Source: Lacipirellula parvula (lineage in GTDB: Bacteria > Planctomycetota > Planctomycetia > Pirellulales > Lacipirellulaceae). Taken from it: a stretch of DNA of 64,000 nt. Of the stretch, positions 18,563 through 27,691 are shown in pieces. The notes under the pieces were generated by a model that had not been told where the DNA came from, searched no databases, and was given only the letters and a program-made list of their open reading frames with translations. The number at the start of each line of letters is the position of its first letter. Positions within the stretch are counted from its first letter, which is position 1. The translations under genes and the position numbers were made by a program. The stretch lies in contig NZ_AP021861.1 in assembly GCF_009177095.1 (NCBI RefSeq), positions 3,516,501 to 3,580,500 on the forward strand. Reading direction: 5' to 3'.

Positions 18563-20179
18563 ATGCCCACCGAAACAGAAGTCCTCATCGTCGGCGCCGG
18601 GCCGACTGGTTTGCTCCTAGCCGCCGAACTCCAGCGCCGCGGCGTTGCTTGCCGGCTGATCGACGCCAATCCCGAACCGCTCCACTGGGATCGCGCCACC
18701 GTCGTGCACCCTCGCTCGCTCGAAATTTTCGAGTCGCTCGGCATCGTCGAGCCGCTGCTCGCTGCGGGCGTGAAGCAGCGCCGCGCCCTCATCCACTCGG
18801 CCGGCAGCGTGCTTGGCGATATTGATCTTGCCATCTGCGGTAGCCGCTATGGATTTAATATTGGCATCTCGGAGGAAGTGACCGAGACAATCCTCACCGG
18901 GTATTTGGAGCAGCTCGGCGGCCATGTGCAGCGTGCGTCGCGGTTGATTAATCTCGAACAACATGCCGACGGCGTGCTGGCGACCGTCGATCACAACGGC
19001 GCGACGGAGCAAATCACCGCCAAGTGGGCCGTCGGCTGCGACGGCGTTCGCAGCGTCACGCGGCAGCTGAGCGGCATCGAACTCACTGGCCACGATCAGC
19101 CCGATCCCTGGGCCGTGTTCGACACGACGATCGCCGGCTGGCCTCACTCCTACGAGGCGAACTACGCCTACCTCGACCAACCGCCAGTGATTCTCACGGC
19201 GCTGGCCGGCCGGCGATGGCGCGTTTACTTGCGGCCGACTTCCGAGCAGTCGGACCTCGAAACCGATGCGGCGGCGACGTTGCAGCAATACTTGCCGCAG
19301 ATTTCGTTCACAGACGTTTCGCACCCGACGCGATTCCACTGCCACACGAAGGTCGCATCGCACTACCGATCGGGCCGCGTCTTCCTCGCCGGTGATTCGG
19401 CCCATGTCTGCTCGCCTTCGCAAGGCCACGGCATGAACAGCGGCCTGCAAGACGCTTTTAATTTAGCGTGGAAATTGGCACTCGTTTGCCAAGGCCGCGC
19501 GGCCGAGAGCATCCTCGACAGTTACGAAGCCGAACGCCGCCCGGTCGCCGAGATGATCACCGCTTCCGGCTACGCCTTTGAGCAAGCCCAGTCGATCACC
19601 GACCCCGCCGAACGCCGCGCGCGCGACGAGGAACTCCGCAATATCTTCTCAAACCCGACCACTCGCCACCATGAATCGATTGCCGAGGCGGAACTCGACA
19701 TCGAATACTGCGCCTCGCCGATCGTGATGGGCGACCGGCACGACGCGCTCGCGCCGGGCCACCGCCTCCCCGACACAATCAAAATCCGACACGGGAACGG
19801 CGCCGCGGCCCTGCTGCACGAGTTGGCCCATCGCCCCGGCCACACGGCGATCGTCATCGCTGCATCGCCGACAGCCGCTGAACGTGCAGTGCAACTCGCC
19901 GCGACGATCGAGAGCAACGGCGGAAGTTTACTAGTCGAATCGACGGCAACGTTCATCGCCAGCGACACAGACTTGCACTCGCACGCGCAACTCACTGCCG
20001 CTGCCGCCAGCCAACTCGGCGTGAACGACCTCACCCTGCTGCTCATCCGCCCCGACGGCCACGTCGGCCTGCGGGCCAATCGCGATCATCTTGAGGCGTT
20101 ACGCGCCTACATCGAGCTACTTGGGTCGGGACGCGACAGTCCGGCGCCAGCGCGGCGCGACCGCCCACGCCGCCGCTAA
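18563..20179 (+). CDS. FAD-dependent aromatic-ring monooxygenase family protein
   Basis: The 538-aa protein has the class A flavoprotein hydroxylase layout. The ADP-binding fold VLIVGAGPTGLLLAAEL is at residues 7-23, the DG motif AVGCDGVRSVTRQ near 155, and the GD motif VFLAGDSAHVCSPSQGHGMN near 275, followed by SGLQDAFNLAWKL. These enzymes use NAD(P)H and O2 to hydroxylate phenolic or polyketide substrates. A C-terminal thioredoxin-like part of the PheA/TfdB type fits the last 150 residues. The substrate cannot be read from the sequence. Its 3' end overlaps the convergent DUF642-like gene by 63 bp. It does not look like part of an operon. Confidence 0.85.
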   Translation: MPTETEVLIVGAGPTGLLLAAELQRRGVACRLIDANPEPLHWDRATVVHPRSLEIFESLGIVEPLLAAGVKQRRALIHSAGSVLGDIDLAICGSRYGFNIGISEEVTETILTGYLEQLGGHVQRASRLINLEQHADGVLATVDHNGATEQITAKWAVGCDGVRSVTRQLSGIELTGHDQPDPWAVFDTTIAGWPHSYEANYAYLDQPPVILTALAGRRWRVYLRPTSEQSDLETDAAATLQQYLPQISFTDVSHPTRFHCHTKVASHYRSGRVFLAGDSAHVCSPSQGHGMNSGLQDAFNLAWKLALVCQGRAAESILDSYEAERRPVAEMITASGYAFEQAQSITDPAERRARDEELRNIFSNPTTRHHESIAEAELDIEYCASPIVMGDRHDALAPGHRLPDTIKIRHGNGAAALLHELAHRPGHTAIVIAASPTAAERAVQLAATIESNGGSLLVESTATFIASDTDLHSHAQLTAAAASQLGVNDLTLLLIRPDGHVGLRANRDHLEALRAYIELLGSGRDSPAPARRDRPRRR

Positions 20180-20794
20180 CCACAACACAGCGGGCTCCGG
20201 CACCAACGTTACCGAAACATTATCAATCGCCGGCCCGCGCGTGGAATTGAATGGATCGAGGCTCGCAAAGAGAAGCCGCTCCGTGGCGTTCGTTGCGACG
20301 AATATCATGTTTTCGGTCCGCCATCCCATGTTCGGAACCAACGCCGGCGTAGGCCAATGGTAGGGTGCGACGTCGAACTCAAGATCTGTACTTACGCCAG
20401 CAATCGAGACGCGCAGATTTTTCACGTTGTCCGCCGTTCCTACTGGGTCGCCATTAACATACGGGTTGCCGCTCAACGCGAAGCTCAACAGGTAGGAGCT
20501 GCCAACGTTCAGACCGCCGACGTCTTGATACATCGAAGCATTCGTCACCCCGTTCAGGTCGATGCTCCGACTCCCGTCCGCAGCCGGCCATTCGACGTTA
20601 GTGACGATCTCAAGATCGTTGCTGGCCACGGTCCAGCCTGGCAGAGTCGATCCGTCGGGTGCATTGATTGTGAGCAGTCGACCTGGGATGGGAGGTCCTT
20701 GCTCGAAGCTGCCGTTCGTCACCAGATTCGCTCCCAATGCATTTCCGGTTGCAAGGACCGCCGTGAACAGCAGTGATCGTATCGCCGTCTTCAT
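20117..20794 (-). CDS. PEP-CTERM protein with DUF642/choice-of-anchor domain
   Basis: The start is ATG 20794, with AGGAG at proper spacing. The 225-aa product has signal peptide MKTAIRSLLFTAVLATGNAL, then NLVTNGSFEQGPP, PGWTVASNDLEIV and YQDVGGLNVGSSYLLSFALS. These are the hallmarks of the galactose-binding-like DUF642 or choice-of-anchor C fold. The end LVPEPAVLWLAAAWAVAPRW plus Arg/Lys is a PEP-CTERM signal. It is probably an envelope-attached carbohydrate-binding protein. The last 63 bp overlap the oppositely oriented monooxygenase gene. Confidence 0.82.
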   Translation of the reverse strand: MKTAIRSLLFTAVLATGNALGANLVTNGSFEQGPPIPGRLLTINAPDGSTLPGWTVASNDLEIVTNVEWPAADGSRSIDLNGVTNASMYQDVGGLNVGSSYLLSFALSGNPYVNGDPVGTADNVKNLRVSIAGVSTDLEFDVAPYHWPTPALVPNMGWRTENMIFVATNATERLLFASLDPFNSTRGPAIDNVSVTLVPEPAVLWLAAAWAVAPRWRRTVASRPK

Positions 20795-21640
20795 GAGCGT
20801 ACTCCTGTGAGAAGCCAACAATCTGATCGCCGCGCGAAGACGTCGATCAATTTTGGGAAGTAGCAACCACGGCAAGCCCCTCAGCCGGAAGATAAAACGG
20901 TTCCTCGAGAGAGTGCATCGCCGTCGCTATTTTTACTTCACCAATCACTTAGTCAAGTAACCCGACTTTTAACTCGCCTATTGTCACAACAATAATTTCT
21001 GAGACTGCTAAAGCTATAAAGGAATCGCACTAGCGTCATCACCCCTCAGTGAATGGTTACGGCTAACGCTGAGACAAGTCAGCACTTAGTACCTGTCGGC
21101 TGCTTCGATCGCGCGCCGCTGCGCGAGATGCGATTAGGGAAATAGGCAGCATGGGTACAACGGCCAAATTGCAGTCTGTCGCAAAATACGCCACCACACA
21201 CTGTCGATCCGATCGACACGCAACCATTCTCCGTCGGCTCCTTGCTCATTAGATATGCGCAGCAAGGCCTGAACTCTGCGCAACGCTTGCGCATCCGCTC
21301 GTTGCGACTTCTTTACAACATCGCGCGACGCCTTCATCGTGCGCCACTCCGCTTTCAGCTCACGTCGCTGACTCGCGGCCAACAGACCATCGGCGCCGCT
21401 GGCGACGCAGCGTCACAATCGTCGCCGCTGCCGCTCAGCATATAATTGGCGCCGGATATCTCTTATACGCGCATACCCGCAATCGACGATAGCTCGCTTC
21501 GCGTAACGGCGAGCGTACTGTTAGGGCATCGCCAAGCTATTGAGCTGCGATTCAATTCACTGTTCGCCGTGGCAATCCATCGATTGCCCGGTTCGCTCGC
21601 GGCGTGCGCTTGCGACGGCGAACGGTAAACGGAGGATGCG
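20795..21640. other. AT-richer divergent gap before cheW
   Basis: 845 bp between the divergent DUF642-like gene and cheW. The left part is notably AT-rich for this window. Small reading frames in 21130-21450 lack ribosome sites or family motifs and are not called. A candidate promoter for the minus-strand gene lies at 20929-20956. Confidence 0.4.
20929..20956 (-). promoter_or_regulatory. Candidate promoter of the DUF642-like gene
   Basis: On the minus strand TTGACT, a 16-bp spacer and AAAAAT give a good -35 and a fair -10, about 135 bp before the start codon. Confidence 0.35.
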
Positions 21641-22135
21641 ATGCAAGACGACTATTCGGCCGCAGAGTTGGATTTGGCCCGAGAAAACGGGCAGTTTTTA
21701 ACTTTTACCCTTCAGAGCGAGGAATACGGGATTGAGATCCTACAGGTGCAGGAAATCAAGGGCTTCTCGAAGATCACGCCGATTCCGAACGCTCCGCCGT
21801 TCGTGCGCGGCGTGATGAATCTACGCGGCACCGTGGTGCCGATCATCGATCTTCGCGCTCGGTTCGCGATGACGGCGAAGGAGTACGACCAGTTCACCTG
21901 CATCATCGTGGTGAACGTCGGTGCGCGCGTCGTCGGCCTGGTGGTCGACACCGTTTCCGACGTGTTAAACATCCCCCATGGTTCCATCTCCGATCCGCCG
22001 GAGTTGACCGCCGTCGGCGATGCGTCTTGCATCACCGGTATGGGGAAGTTGGGCGATCGCATCGTGATGTTGCTCGACACTGGGCGACTCGTTGGAGTCG
22101 AAGAAGCCGGGTTGCCGGCGCTTGAGGCCGCATAG
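21641..22135 (+). CDS. cheW: Chemotaxis coupling protein CheW
   Basis: The 164-aa protein has GGAGG before its ATG. It carries the CheW SH3-like core: [20 protein letters not shown], then [20 protein letters not shown] followed by DLR, and [20 protein letters not shown]. CheW joins chemoreceptors to the CheA kinase in the membrane array. It is 57 bp upstream of a receptor gene, and the two are probably co-transcribed. No cheA, cheR or cheB lies in the window, so the rest of the pathway is elsewhere. Confidence 0.96.
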   Translation: MQDDYSAAELDLARENGQFLTFTLQSEEYGIEILQVQEIKGFSKITPIPNAPPFVRGVMNLRGTVVPIIDLRARFAMTAKEYDQFTCIIVVNVGARVVGLVVDTVSDVLNIPHGSISDPPELTAVGDASCITGMGKLGDRIVMLLDTGRLVGVEEAGLPALEAA

Positions 22136-22191
22136 CGTTTGCGTTGCAAATTTTTCGGTTTTTTTCTCTCACTCGATACAGGATTATTGTC

Positions 22192-23790
22192 ATGAGTTGG
22201 TTTAAACGGTTGAGCGTCGGCGCCAAGCTGTTCTCCGCGTTTCTGGCGCTCTTGCTGCTCATGGGCGTCATGGGCTCAGTTTCCATTTGGAAGATGGGCG
22301 CTCTCAACGGCAATTGCACGGAACTTTCGACGAACTGGATGCCTGGCATCAGCGCGGCCAACGCTCTAAACACGGCGACCTCCGACTTCCGCATTCAAGA
22401 GTATCGCCACCTTGCCGCTGCGACCCCGGAAGCAACGGCTCAGGTCGACAAGAATCTCGGCGAACTCCAAGCCACCTGCGAGAAGAGCATGGAGAACCTC
22501 GTCGCTGCTTGCACGCTGGAGGCGGAGCGAAAAATCCTCGACGAACTGAAAGGCGTGTTGAACGCCTACTTCGCCGAAAGCGCTCGCATCATGAGCCTCT
22601 CGCGCGAAGACAAGAAGGAAGAAGCAGGGGCCGCTCTCGACGGGCAGTCGCAGCAGCTGGTGGCCAAGCTGAACACGCTCATCGCCGACGACATCAAATT
22701 CAATCAGCAAGGGGGCGATGAAGAAGTCGTCAAAGCGCAGGCCGGTTACACCGTCGGCCGCAACGTGACGTTGATCGTCTTGGCGGTCAACGTCGTTCTT
22801 GGGCTGGGCCTCGCGATCTGTATCAGCCGCTGGTTCACCAAAGCGATCGTCGAGGTCGACGACATCTCGAACAGCGTCGCCTCCGCCTCGCAGCAACTGG
22901 CCGCGGCGAGCGAACAGCTGAGCTCTGGCGCCCAGCAATCGGCTTCGAGCCTGGAAGAAACCGCTTCGTCGCTGGAAGAAATTACCGCGACCGTCCGCCA
23001 AAACGCCGACAACGCCGACCAGGCCAACCAACTCGCGAACAGCTCGCGTGAAACGGCCGAAAAGGGTGGCGCCGTCGTCGCTCAGGCCGTCGACGCCATG
23101 AGTGAAATCAACCGCTCGTCGCGGAAGATTGCCGACATCATCACGACGATCGACGAGATCGCGTTCCAAACGAACCTGCTCGCTCTCAACGCCGCGGTCG
23201 AGGCCGCTCGTGCCGGCGAACAAGGTCGTGGCTTCGCGGTCGTCGCCGGCGAAGTTCGCAACCTGGCTCAGCGTTCGGCGACTGCCGCCCGCGAGATCAA
23301 GGGACTCATCGAAGACTCGGTGCAGAAGGTTGAAACTGGTTCGGAACTGGTCAACAAGTCGGGCGAGACCTTGGGCATGATCGTTACGAGCGTGAAGCGC
23401 GTGACCGACATCGTCGCCGAGATTGCCGCTGCCAGCCGTGAGCAAACGGTCGGCATCGAGCAGATCAACAAGGCGGTCGCTCAGATGGACCAAGTGACGC
23501 AGTCGAACGCCTCGCAAACCGAAGAGATGAGCGGCACCGCCGTAGCTCTGTCGGGGCAAGCGGAGCAGCTGCAAATGGTCGTGGCTCAGTTCAACCTGAA
23601 CCGCGATGCGAAGCAGACGACGAAGCCCAGCTACGCCCCGCAGGCGACCGCTGCCAAGCCAAAAGCCCCAAGCTATTCGACGCCGAGCAAGCCGGCCAAG
23701 CGGAAGGCTGTCAAGGCGACCAGCAGTCGGGCGGAAGAGTTCGAACTGGTCGGCGCCGGCGCTGGGCACGGCGGGTTTGAAGAGTTCTGA
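22192..23790 (+). CDS. Methyl-accepting chemotaxis protein
   Basis: The 532-aa receptor starts at ATG 22192. The first membrane segment is at about residues 11-32. A periplasmic four-helix-bundle sensor follows ([20 protein letters not shown]), then a second membrane segment at about 190-212 and a long cytoplasmic coiled coil. The hairpin tip carries the conserved core [20 protein letters not shown], then [20 protein letters not shown], which binds CheA and CheW. The C-terminus is a Lys/Pro/Ala linker ending GGFEEF; GFEEF fits the x-[HFYW]-x-x-[HFYW] pentapeptide that tethers CheR. The ligand is unknown. A terminator follows. Confidence 0.95.
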   Translation: MSWFKRLSVGAKLFSAFLALLLLMGVMGSVSIWKMGALNGNCTELSTNWMPGISAANALNTATSDFRIQEYRHLAAATPEATAQVDKNLGELQATCEKSMENLVAACTLEAERKILDELKGVLNAYFAESARIMSLSREDKKEEAGAALDGQSQQLVAKLNTLIADDIKFNQQGGDEEVVKAQAGYTVGRNVTLIVLAVNVVLGLGLAICISRWFTKAIVEVDDISNSVASASQQLAAASEQLSSGAQQSASSLEETASSLEEITATVRQNADNADQANQLANSSRETAEKGGAVVAQAVDAMSEINRSSRKIADIITTIDEIAFQTNLLALNAAVEAARAGEQGRGFAVVAGEVRNLAQRSATAAREIKGLIEDSVQKVETGSELVNKSGETLGMIVTSVKRVTDIVAEIAAASREQTVGIEQINKAVAQMDQVTQSNASQTEEMSGTAVALSGQAEQLQMVVAQFNLNRDAKQTTKPSYAPQATAAKPKAPSYSTPSKPAKRKAVKATSSRAEEFELVGAGAGHGGFEEF

Positions 23791-23820
23791 GCCGAGTAAG
23801 TTCTTCCTCAGCAACGTCGA

Positions 23821-23856
23821 CCCTCGGTCCGCTCGCTCGCGGGCCGAGGGTTTTTT
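23821..23856 (+). terminator. Intrinsic terminator of cheW-mcp
   Basis: CCCTCGG...CCGAGGG, with an internal CCGC/GCGG extension, is followed directly by TTTTTT. Confidence 0.85.
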
Positions 23857-23926
23857 ATTCGCCGTTCGATGGAAGTCACTGTCTCCGCCGGCAGACGGCG
23901 AGAAATACGGCCAACCTGCATTTCGT

Positions 23927-23945
23927 CCACCGGCAGAGCTGGTGG
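23927..23945. repeat. CCGGCAGAGCTGG hairpin element
   Basis: An 8-bp imperfect stem around AGA. Related sequences stand at 32452-32470 (CCGCCGGCAGAGCCGGTGG) and 27665-27678, always between genes. Confidence 0.5.
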
Positions 23946-24607
23946 TTTTATGGGGACAGTCCCGATCGTGAACATTTCCTGCATTACCAGCCGCCCCGCC
24001 GCGACAGCCGCCATCGATGCGATGTTGTCGAAGGCGCGTACCAGCTACTTCACCACGTTCAATCTATCAACCGCGGCTTCACACGCGAATCAGCGAGCAC
24101 GCCAATCCGGGCCGCCCACTACCGCGGTTTCGCAAGGACTAGGGAAATCTTGTTGACTCCTCCGTTGAGCAGTTCGCCCCTTCGATAGCGGCGGCCGCTC
24201 GTCGAAATTACCCGGCGCCGGCATCTCCATTTCCGCCGTCGGCTGCTGGCGAAGGAAACGCCGGCCACGCCGGTGCGCGCCGGCGTGCTCGTTTCTGCAG
24301 GCGTGTGAACTAGCACCGCATGCTGCCAGCGGTCGCGCCTCCGGGTGATGGTTAGCCCCAGTTGCCGCCCTGGTAGGCGAGTACGCCGACTTGAGCCACC
24401 CGCCGCCCGCATACTCTCCCCAGCTTCGCATCCGCGTCTGCAGCCACTCAGTCGCCGGCCAAACCGCAACGTTTCCCCCATTTTCTGCTGGCGACCCCCG
24501 ATTCCCGCCTGTTAGGTTATAGGAACCGCCGTCGCCTCGCTCGCGCTGCTAATTCCCATGCGGCCGCGGGGCGCACCACCTCCCATGCTCCCTCGGGAAC
24601 ATCGCCT

Positions 24608-26119
24608 GTGCTCACCAACCTTCTGAATGGCGCCGCCGGGATTTCGAATCATCTGGCCGTCGTCATTGGCGTCAGCATGGTCTTCTTTGCCGTTCAAACG
24701 ATTCTCAGCATGAAGCTCTACGCTCAGGCGTGGGATCAGAACCGGATGCTTCGCCAGTTGCTACGCGAGCTCGACAATGGCGAGAGCGGCCGGCCGCTGG
24801 CGAATGAGGCGGTCGTCGACTTCGCCTGGCTCGACTGGGTGCTGCGGGTCTTCCCGGCGAGCGGCGAACAACGGCCGACGAACTTCACGCGCGAAAACGC
24901 CCTCGAAGAACTCGACACCCGCGTCGGAAGCGAGTGGGCCTACCTGCTGCTCCAGCGGATGGGCATCATGGCGCCGCTGCTCGGCGTGGTGCTCACCGTC
25001 ATCGGGTTCTACTGGCTCGAAGTCGACAACGCTGGCGACCAATCGCTGCAGACGATTCTTGCCGCCGTGACGCCGCTCATTTGCGGCGTTGGCGCCGGGG
25101 CCATTCTCGCGTTGATCAATCAAGTGCTGCTGCAAGGCGTCGGCGGACGGATCGAGCGGCTCCGCATGTCGGCCCGCACCTGGTTCGACGCCGTCATTTG
25201 GCGGAACGTCGCCCACGGAGCGCCGAGCGAGGCGATGCGGGCGATCGGCGAGATGGAAACGTTTGCCAGCATCCTCGTCGGCACGGCCAAGCGGCATGCC
25301 GAGAGTTCGGAGCAAATCGGCCACTCGACCGCGCTGCTCCAACAGGCGGCGGCGCAGTTCGAGCGAATCATCGGCGGCATGAAGGGCGAGATGCAAGGCA
25401 TCCCCGCCGCGCTCGGCGTCATTCGCGACGCAACGGCCGCGTCGGCTCAAGCGTTGCAAGATTTGGCGCCTGCCGGCGAACGGGCCGTCGCCAACCTCGA
25501 CGTGTCGGTCGCCGCGTTCCGCACGACGATCGACCAGCAATTCAACGAAGCGGCGAAACTCCACCACGCGGCAAGTCAGTCGCTCGCCGCGTCGGTGGCT
25601 CACATTCACTCGTCGAGCGAAGCCCTCGCCGCTCGCACCGAGCAGTTCAACGGTTCTGCGGCGGAAACAGCCCGCTCACTCGCACAGATCGATGCGTCGC
25701 TCACCAGCGCTGCGACGATGCTCGCCGCCGCGAGCAATCGCATTCAGTATGCGATCGAGCACGACGCCGGCCCGGCACAGTCCGCGCTGCATGGCGCCGC
25801 GAGTTCCGTTGCCCAGTCGGCAGAGAAGCTGTCGGGCTTCGTCGAGCATGGCATTCAGCCCGCCGCGCACGATTTGGCGACGCTCCACCGCTCACTGCAG
25901 CAACTGCAGGGAACGCTCGCGTCGATCGAACGGTTCAGCGCGTCGCGCGAAGACGTCGACAAGCTGATCGCCGCTCTCGGCCAAGCGGGCAGCATCGCCG
26001 ACGCGATCGCCGCGCTGCCCGAGCAGATTCGCGAGCTGATGGAACAGAACGTCGAACACCACGGCAGTCTCACCGTCGCTCGTCACAAGAAGACCTGGCT
26101 CTACAGCCGTCCCCGCTGA
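24608..26119 (+). CDS. MotA/TolQ/ExbB-type (ZorA-like) ion-channel protein with long coiled-coil tail
   Basis: The 503-aa product begins at GTG 24608. Three membrane segments are visible: about 15-37, 117-137 (MGIMAPLLGVVLTVIGF) and 151-176 (LAAVTPLICGVGAGAILALI). The last two match the proton-channel helices of ExbB, TolQ and MotA. From residue 180 to the end is one long cytoplasmic Ala/Gln-rich helix with chemoreceptor-like heptads. Such tails are typical of ZorA rather than of ExbB or MotA. The partner gene starts 132 bp downstream, past a 91-bp repeat element. The likely role is the stator ring subunit of an ion-driven membrane machine. The family call comes from the channel-helix motifs; the purpose is unknown. 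Confidence 0.75.
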   Translation: MLTNLLNGAAGISNHLAVVIGVSMVFFAVQTILSMKLYAQAWDQNRMLRQLLRELDNGESGRPLANEAVVDFAWLDWVLRVFPASGEQRPTNFTRENALEELDTRVGSEWAYLLLQRMGIMAPLLGVVLTVIGFYWLEVDNAGDQSLQTILAAVTPLICGVGAGAILALINQVLLQGVGGRIERLRMSARTWFDAVIWRNVAHGAPSEAMRAIGEMETFASILVGTAKRHAESSEQIGHSTALLQQAAAQFERIIGGMKGEMQGIPAALGVIRDATAASAQALQDLAPAGERAVANLDVSVAAFRTTIDQQFNEAAKLHHAASQSLAASVAHIHSSSEALAARTEQFNGSAAETARSLAQIDASLTSAATMLAAASNRIQYAIEHDAGPAQSALHGAASSVAQSAEKLSGFVEHGIQPAAHDLATLHRSLQQLQGTLASIERFSASREDVDKLIAALGQAGSIADAIAALPEQIRELMEQNVEHHGSLTVARHKKTWLYSRPR

Positions 26120-26128
26120 TCATTTAAC

Positions 26129-26219
26129 TGTGGGAGGCGTCTCCGACGCCGATTTCGCTTACCACTCGATACCATTCCGATTTACGCACGCCGCTTCGGG
26201 GTCGGAGACCCCTCCCACA
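26129..26219. repeat. 91-bp TGTGGGAGG inverted-repeat element, copy A
   Basis: It begins TGTGGGAGGCGTCTCCGACG and ends GGTCGGAGACCCCTCCCACA, so the ends are imperfect inverted repeats. A copy of identical length and opposite orientation is at 35981-36071. The ends are strongly conserved and the middle is diverged. It sits between the channel and VWA genes and may form a transcript hairpin there. Confidence 0.85.
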
Positions 26220-26251
26220 AATATTCAGGTCGTACGCCTGGAGCACTAAGC

Positions 26252-27649
26252 ATGCATCTTGAACGAGTCACCTCGCGATCGAGCGAAGCCGGCCTGGCTG
26301 GTTGGATCGCGAGCAACGACGTGACGCTTTTCACCATGGTGTTGGTCATGGTGATCGCCATCTTTTTGCATTCGAAGCTCAACAAGGGCGCCGCCGAACA
26401 GAACGCACTCGCGAATCAGAATACCGCGATCTCCGCAACCCTCGCCGCAACGGCCCGCGAACTCGAATCGGCTCGGCAACTGCTCGCCGAAAGCAAAGAC
26501 CGGCTGACACTCACCCAAGCGGAGCGCGACCAGTTGCAGGCGAAGCTGGTTGAAAAGCTCACCGCCTTGGCGGAACTCAACGCCAAGCTCGACGCCCTGG
26601 TCGCCGAGAAGAGCGAACTCTCCCGCCAGCAGAAGACGCTCCTCGCCCAGAAGGAAGCGCTCGCCAAAGAAAAGCTAGCGATCGAAGGCGCCCGTGATAC
26701 GGCGAGCGCCACGAACGTTTCGCTGCAGTCCGAACTCGAATCGCTCACCGCGAAACTCGCCGAGAAAATCGCCGCCCTGGAAGAAGTCGAAGCCCAGCGC
26801 GACCGGCTCACCAAGCAAGCCACCGAGTTGACGACGCTCGTCACGGCGCTCAAGACGCGCCTCGAAGAGATGAACGTCGACGTAAGCGCTGCAAAGCAAC
26901 TCGCCGACAAAACAGCTGAGGACCTGCGGGCCCAAGCCGCCGCAGCCGACAAGAAGGCCGAGGACTATCTCGCCGATTTGAAGCGGGCCACCGAGATGCT
27001 CGCCACGCTCAAACTGGAAAAGCAGCAACTGCAAACCGAACTCACCGCCGCGGAACGCAAGCGTCAGGCCGAACTCCTCGCCGAAGCGGAAAACAACCGC
27101 GCCCTCGTCGGCCTCCGCGGGCCGATGCGGAAAGTGGCGATCCTCTTCGACGCCTCCGGCAGCATGCGGCAAGAGGGCGCCGGCGGCAGCGACCGCTGGA
27201 GCGAAGCGCAAGAAATTACCGCCACGTGGCTCAAGCATCTCAACGTTCAAGAGTGCGTGCTGATCGTTTACTCGACCGACGTCCGCACGTTCCCGCAAGA
27301 CGGCAAGCTCGCTAGCCTTATGGGCGAGCAGGGGGCGCTGATGCGCGACCTGCTGCTGCAACAACTCTCAACCGTCTCTCCCGGCGGCTGGACCGACACG
27401 CACGCCGCCTTCCAAAAGGCATACGAATACGACGTCGACACGATCCTGCTCCTCTCCGACGGAGCGCCGAGCAAAGTTGCGTCGGGCGTCTACCAGGACG
27501 AACTCGCTCAGCAGATCTACCAACTCTGCCGCCAGCACGCCGGCATCCCGGTCAACACGATCGGCCTCGGCAACTATTTTGACAAAGACATGTCGAACTT
27601 CTTGCGAACCGTCGCCAGCCTCACCGGCGGCGCCTTCCGCGGCGAATAG
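26252..27649 (+). CDS. MotB/ExbD-like anchored coiled-coil protein with C-terminal VWA domain
   Basis: The 465-aa product has a short N-terminus, then Asp23 directly before one membrane helix (NDVTLFTMVLVMVIAIFLHS). This is the arrangement of the proton-carrying Asp in MotB, ExbD and ZorB. Residues 45-290 form a Glu/Lys/Leu coiled coil. Residues 293-465 are a von Willebrand A domain: MIDAS D300-x-S-x-S (FDASGSM), a conserved Thr in GGWTDTHAAF, and D403 (LLSDGAPS). VWA domains bind metal and protein ligands. No OmpA-type peptidoglycan-binding domain is present. Together with the preceding gene it forms an apparent two-component channel plus effector. It might instead be a plain VWA membrane protein. 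Confidence 0.78.
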   Translation: MHLERVTSRSSEAGLAGWIASNDVTLFTMVLVMVIAIFLHSKLNKGAAEQNALANQNTAISATLAATARELESARQLLAESKDRLTLTQAERDQLQAKLVEKLTALAELNAKLDALVAEKSELSRQQKTLLAQKEALAKEKLAIEGARDTASATNVSLQSELESLTAKLAEKIAALEEVEAQRDRLTKQATELTTLVTALKTRLEEMNVDVSAAKQLADKTAEDLRAQAAAADKKAEDYLADLKRATEMLATLKLEKQQLQTELTAAERKRQAELLAEAENNRALVGLRGPMRKVAILFDASGSMRQEGAGGSDRWSEAQEITATWLKHLNVQECVLIVYSTDVRTFPQDGKLASLMGEQGALMRDLLLQQLSTVSPGGWTDTHAAFQKAYEYDVDTILLLSDGAPSKVASGVYQDELAQQIYQLCRQHAGIPVNTIGLGNYFDKDMSNFLRTVASLTGGAFRGE

Positions 27650-27691
27650 CGGCAACGCCCATCAAAGCCACCGGCTCTTACCAACGCAGCT

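Larger units (their letters stand above)
23791..24607. other. Gap between the receptor and the channel gene
   Basis: 817 bp. After the terminator there is a hairpin CCACCGGCAGAGCTGGTGG at 23927-23945. Similar cores are found at 32452-32470 and, reversed, at 27665-27678. A GGGGACAGTCCC palindrome lies near 23951. I see no credible gene. Confidence 0.45.

Noticed and set aside
21134-21445. Small frames on both strands upstream of cheW
   Set aside because: No ribosome sites, no motifs, and composition like non-coding DNA.
22366-23814. 482-codon minus-strand frame across the chemoreceptor
   Set aside because: Mirror of a well-defined MCP; it covers its whole signalling domain and has no family motif.
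23869-24156. Possible small gene after the receptor terminator
   Set aside because: It runs through hairpin repeats and has no ribosome site; it is better explained as repeat DNA.
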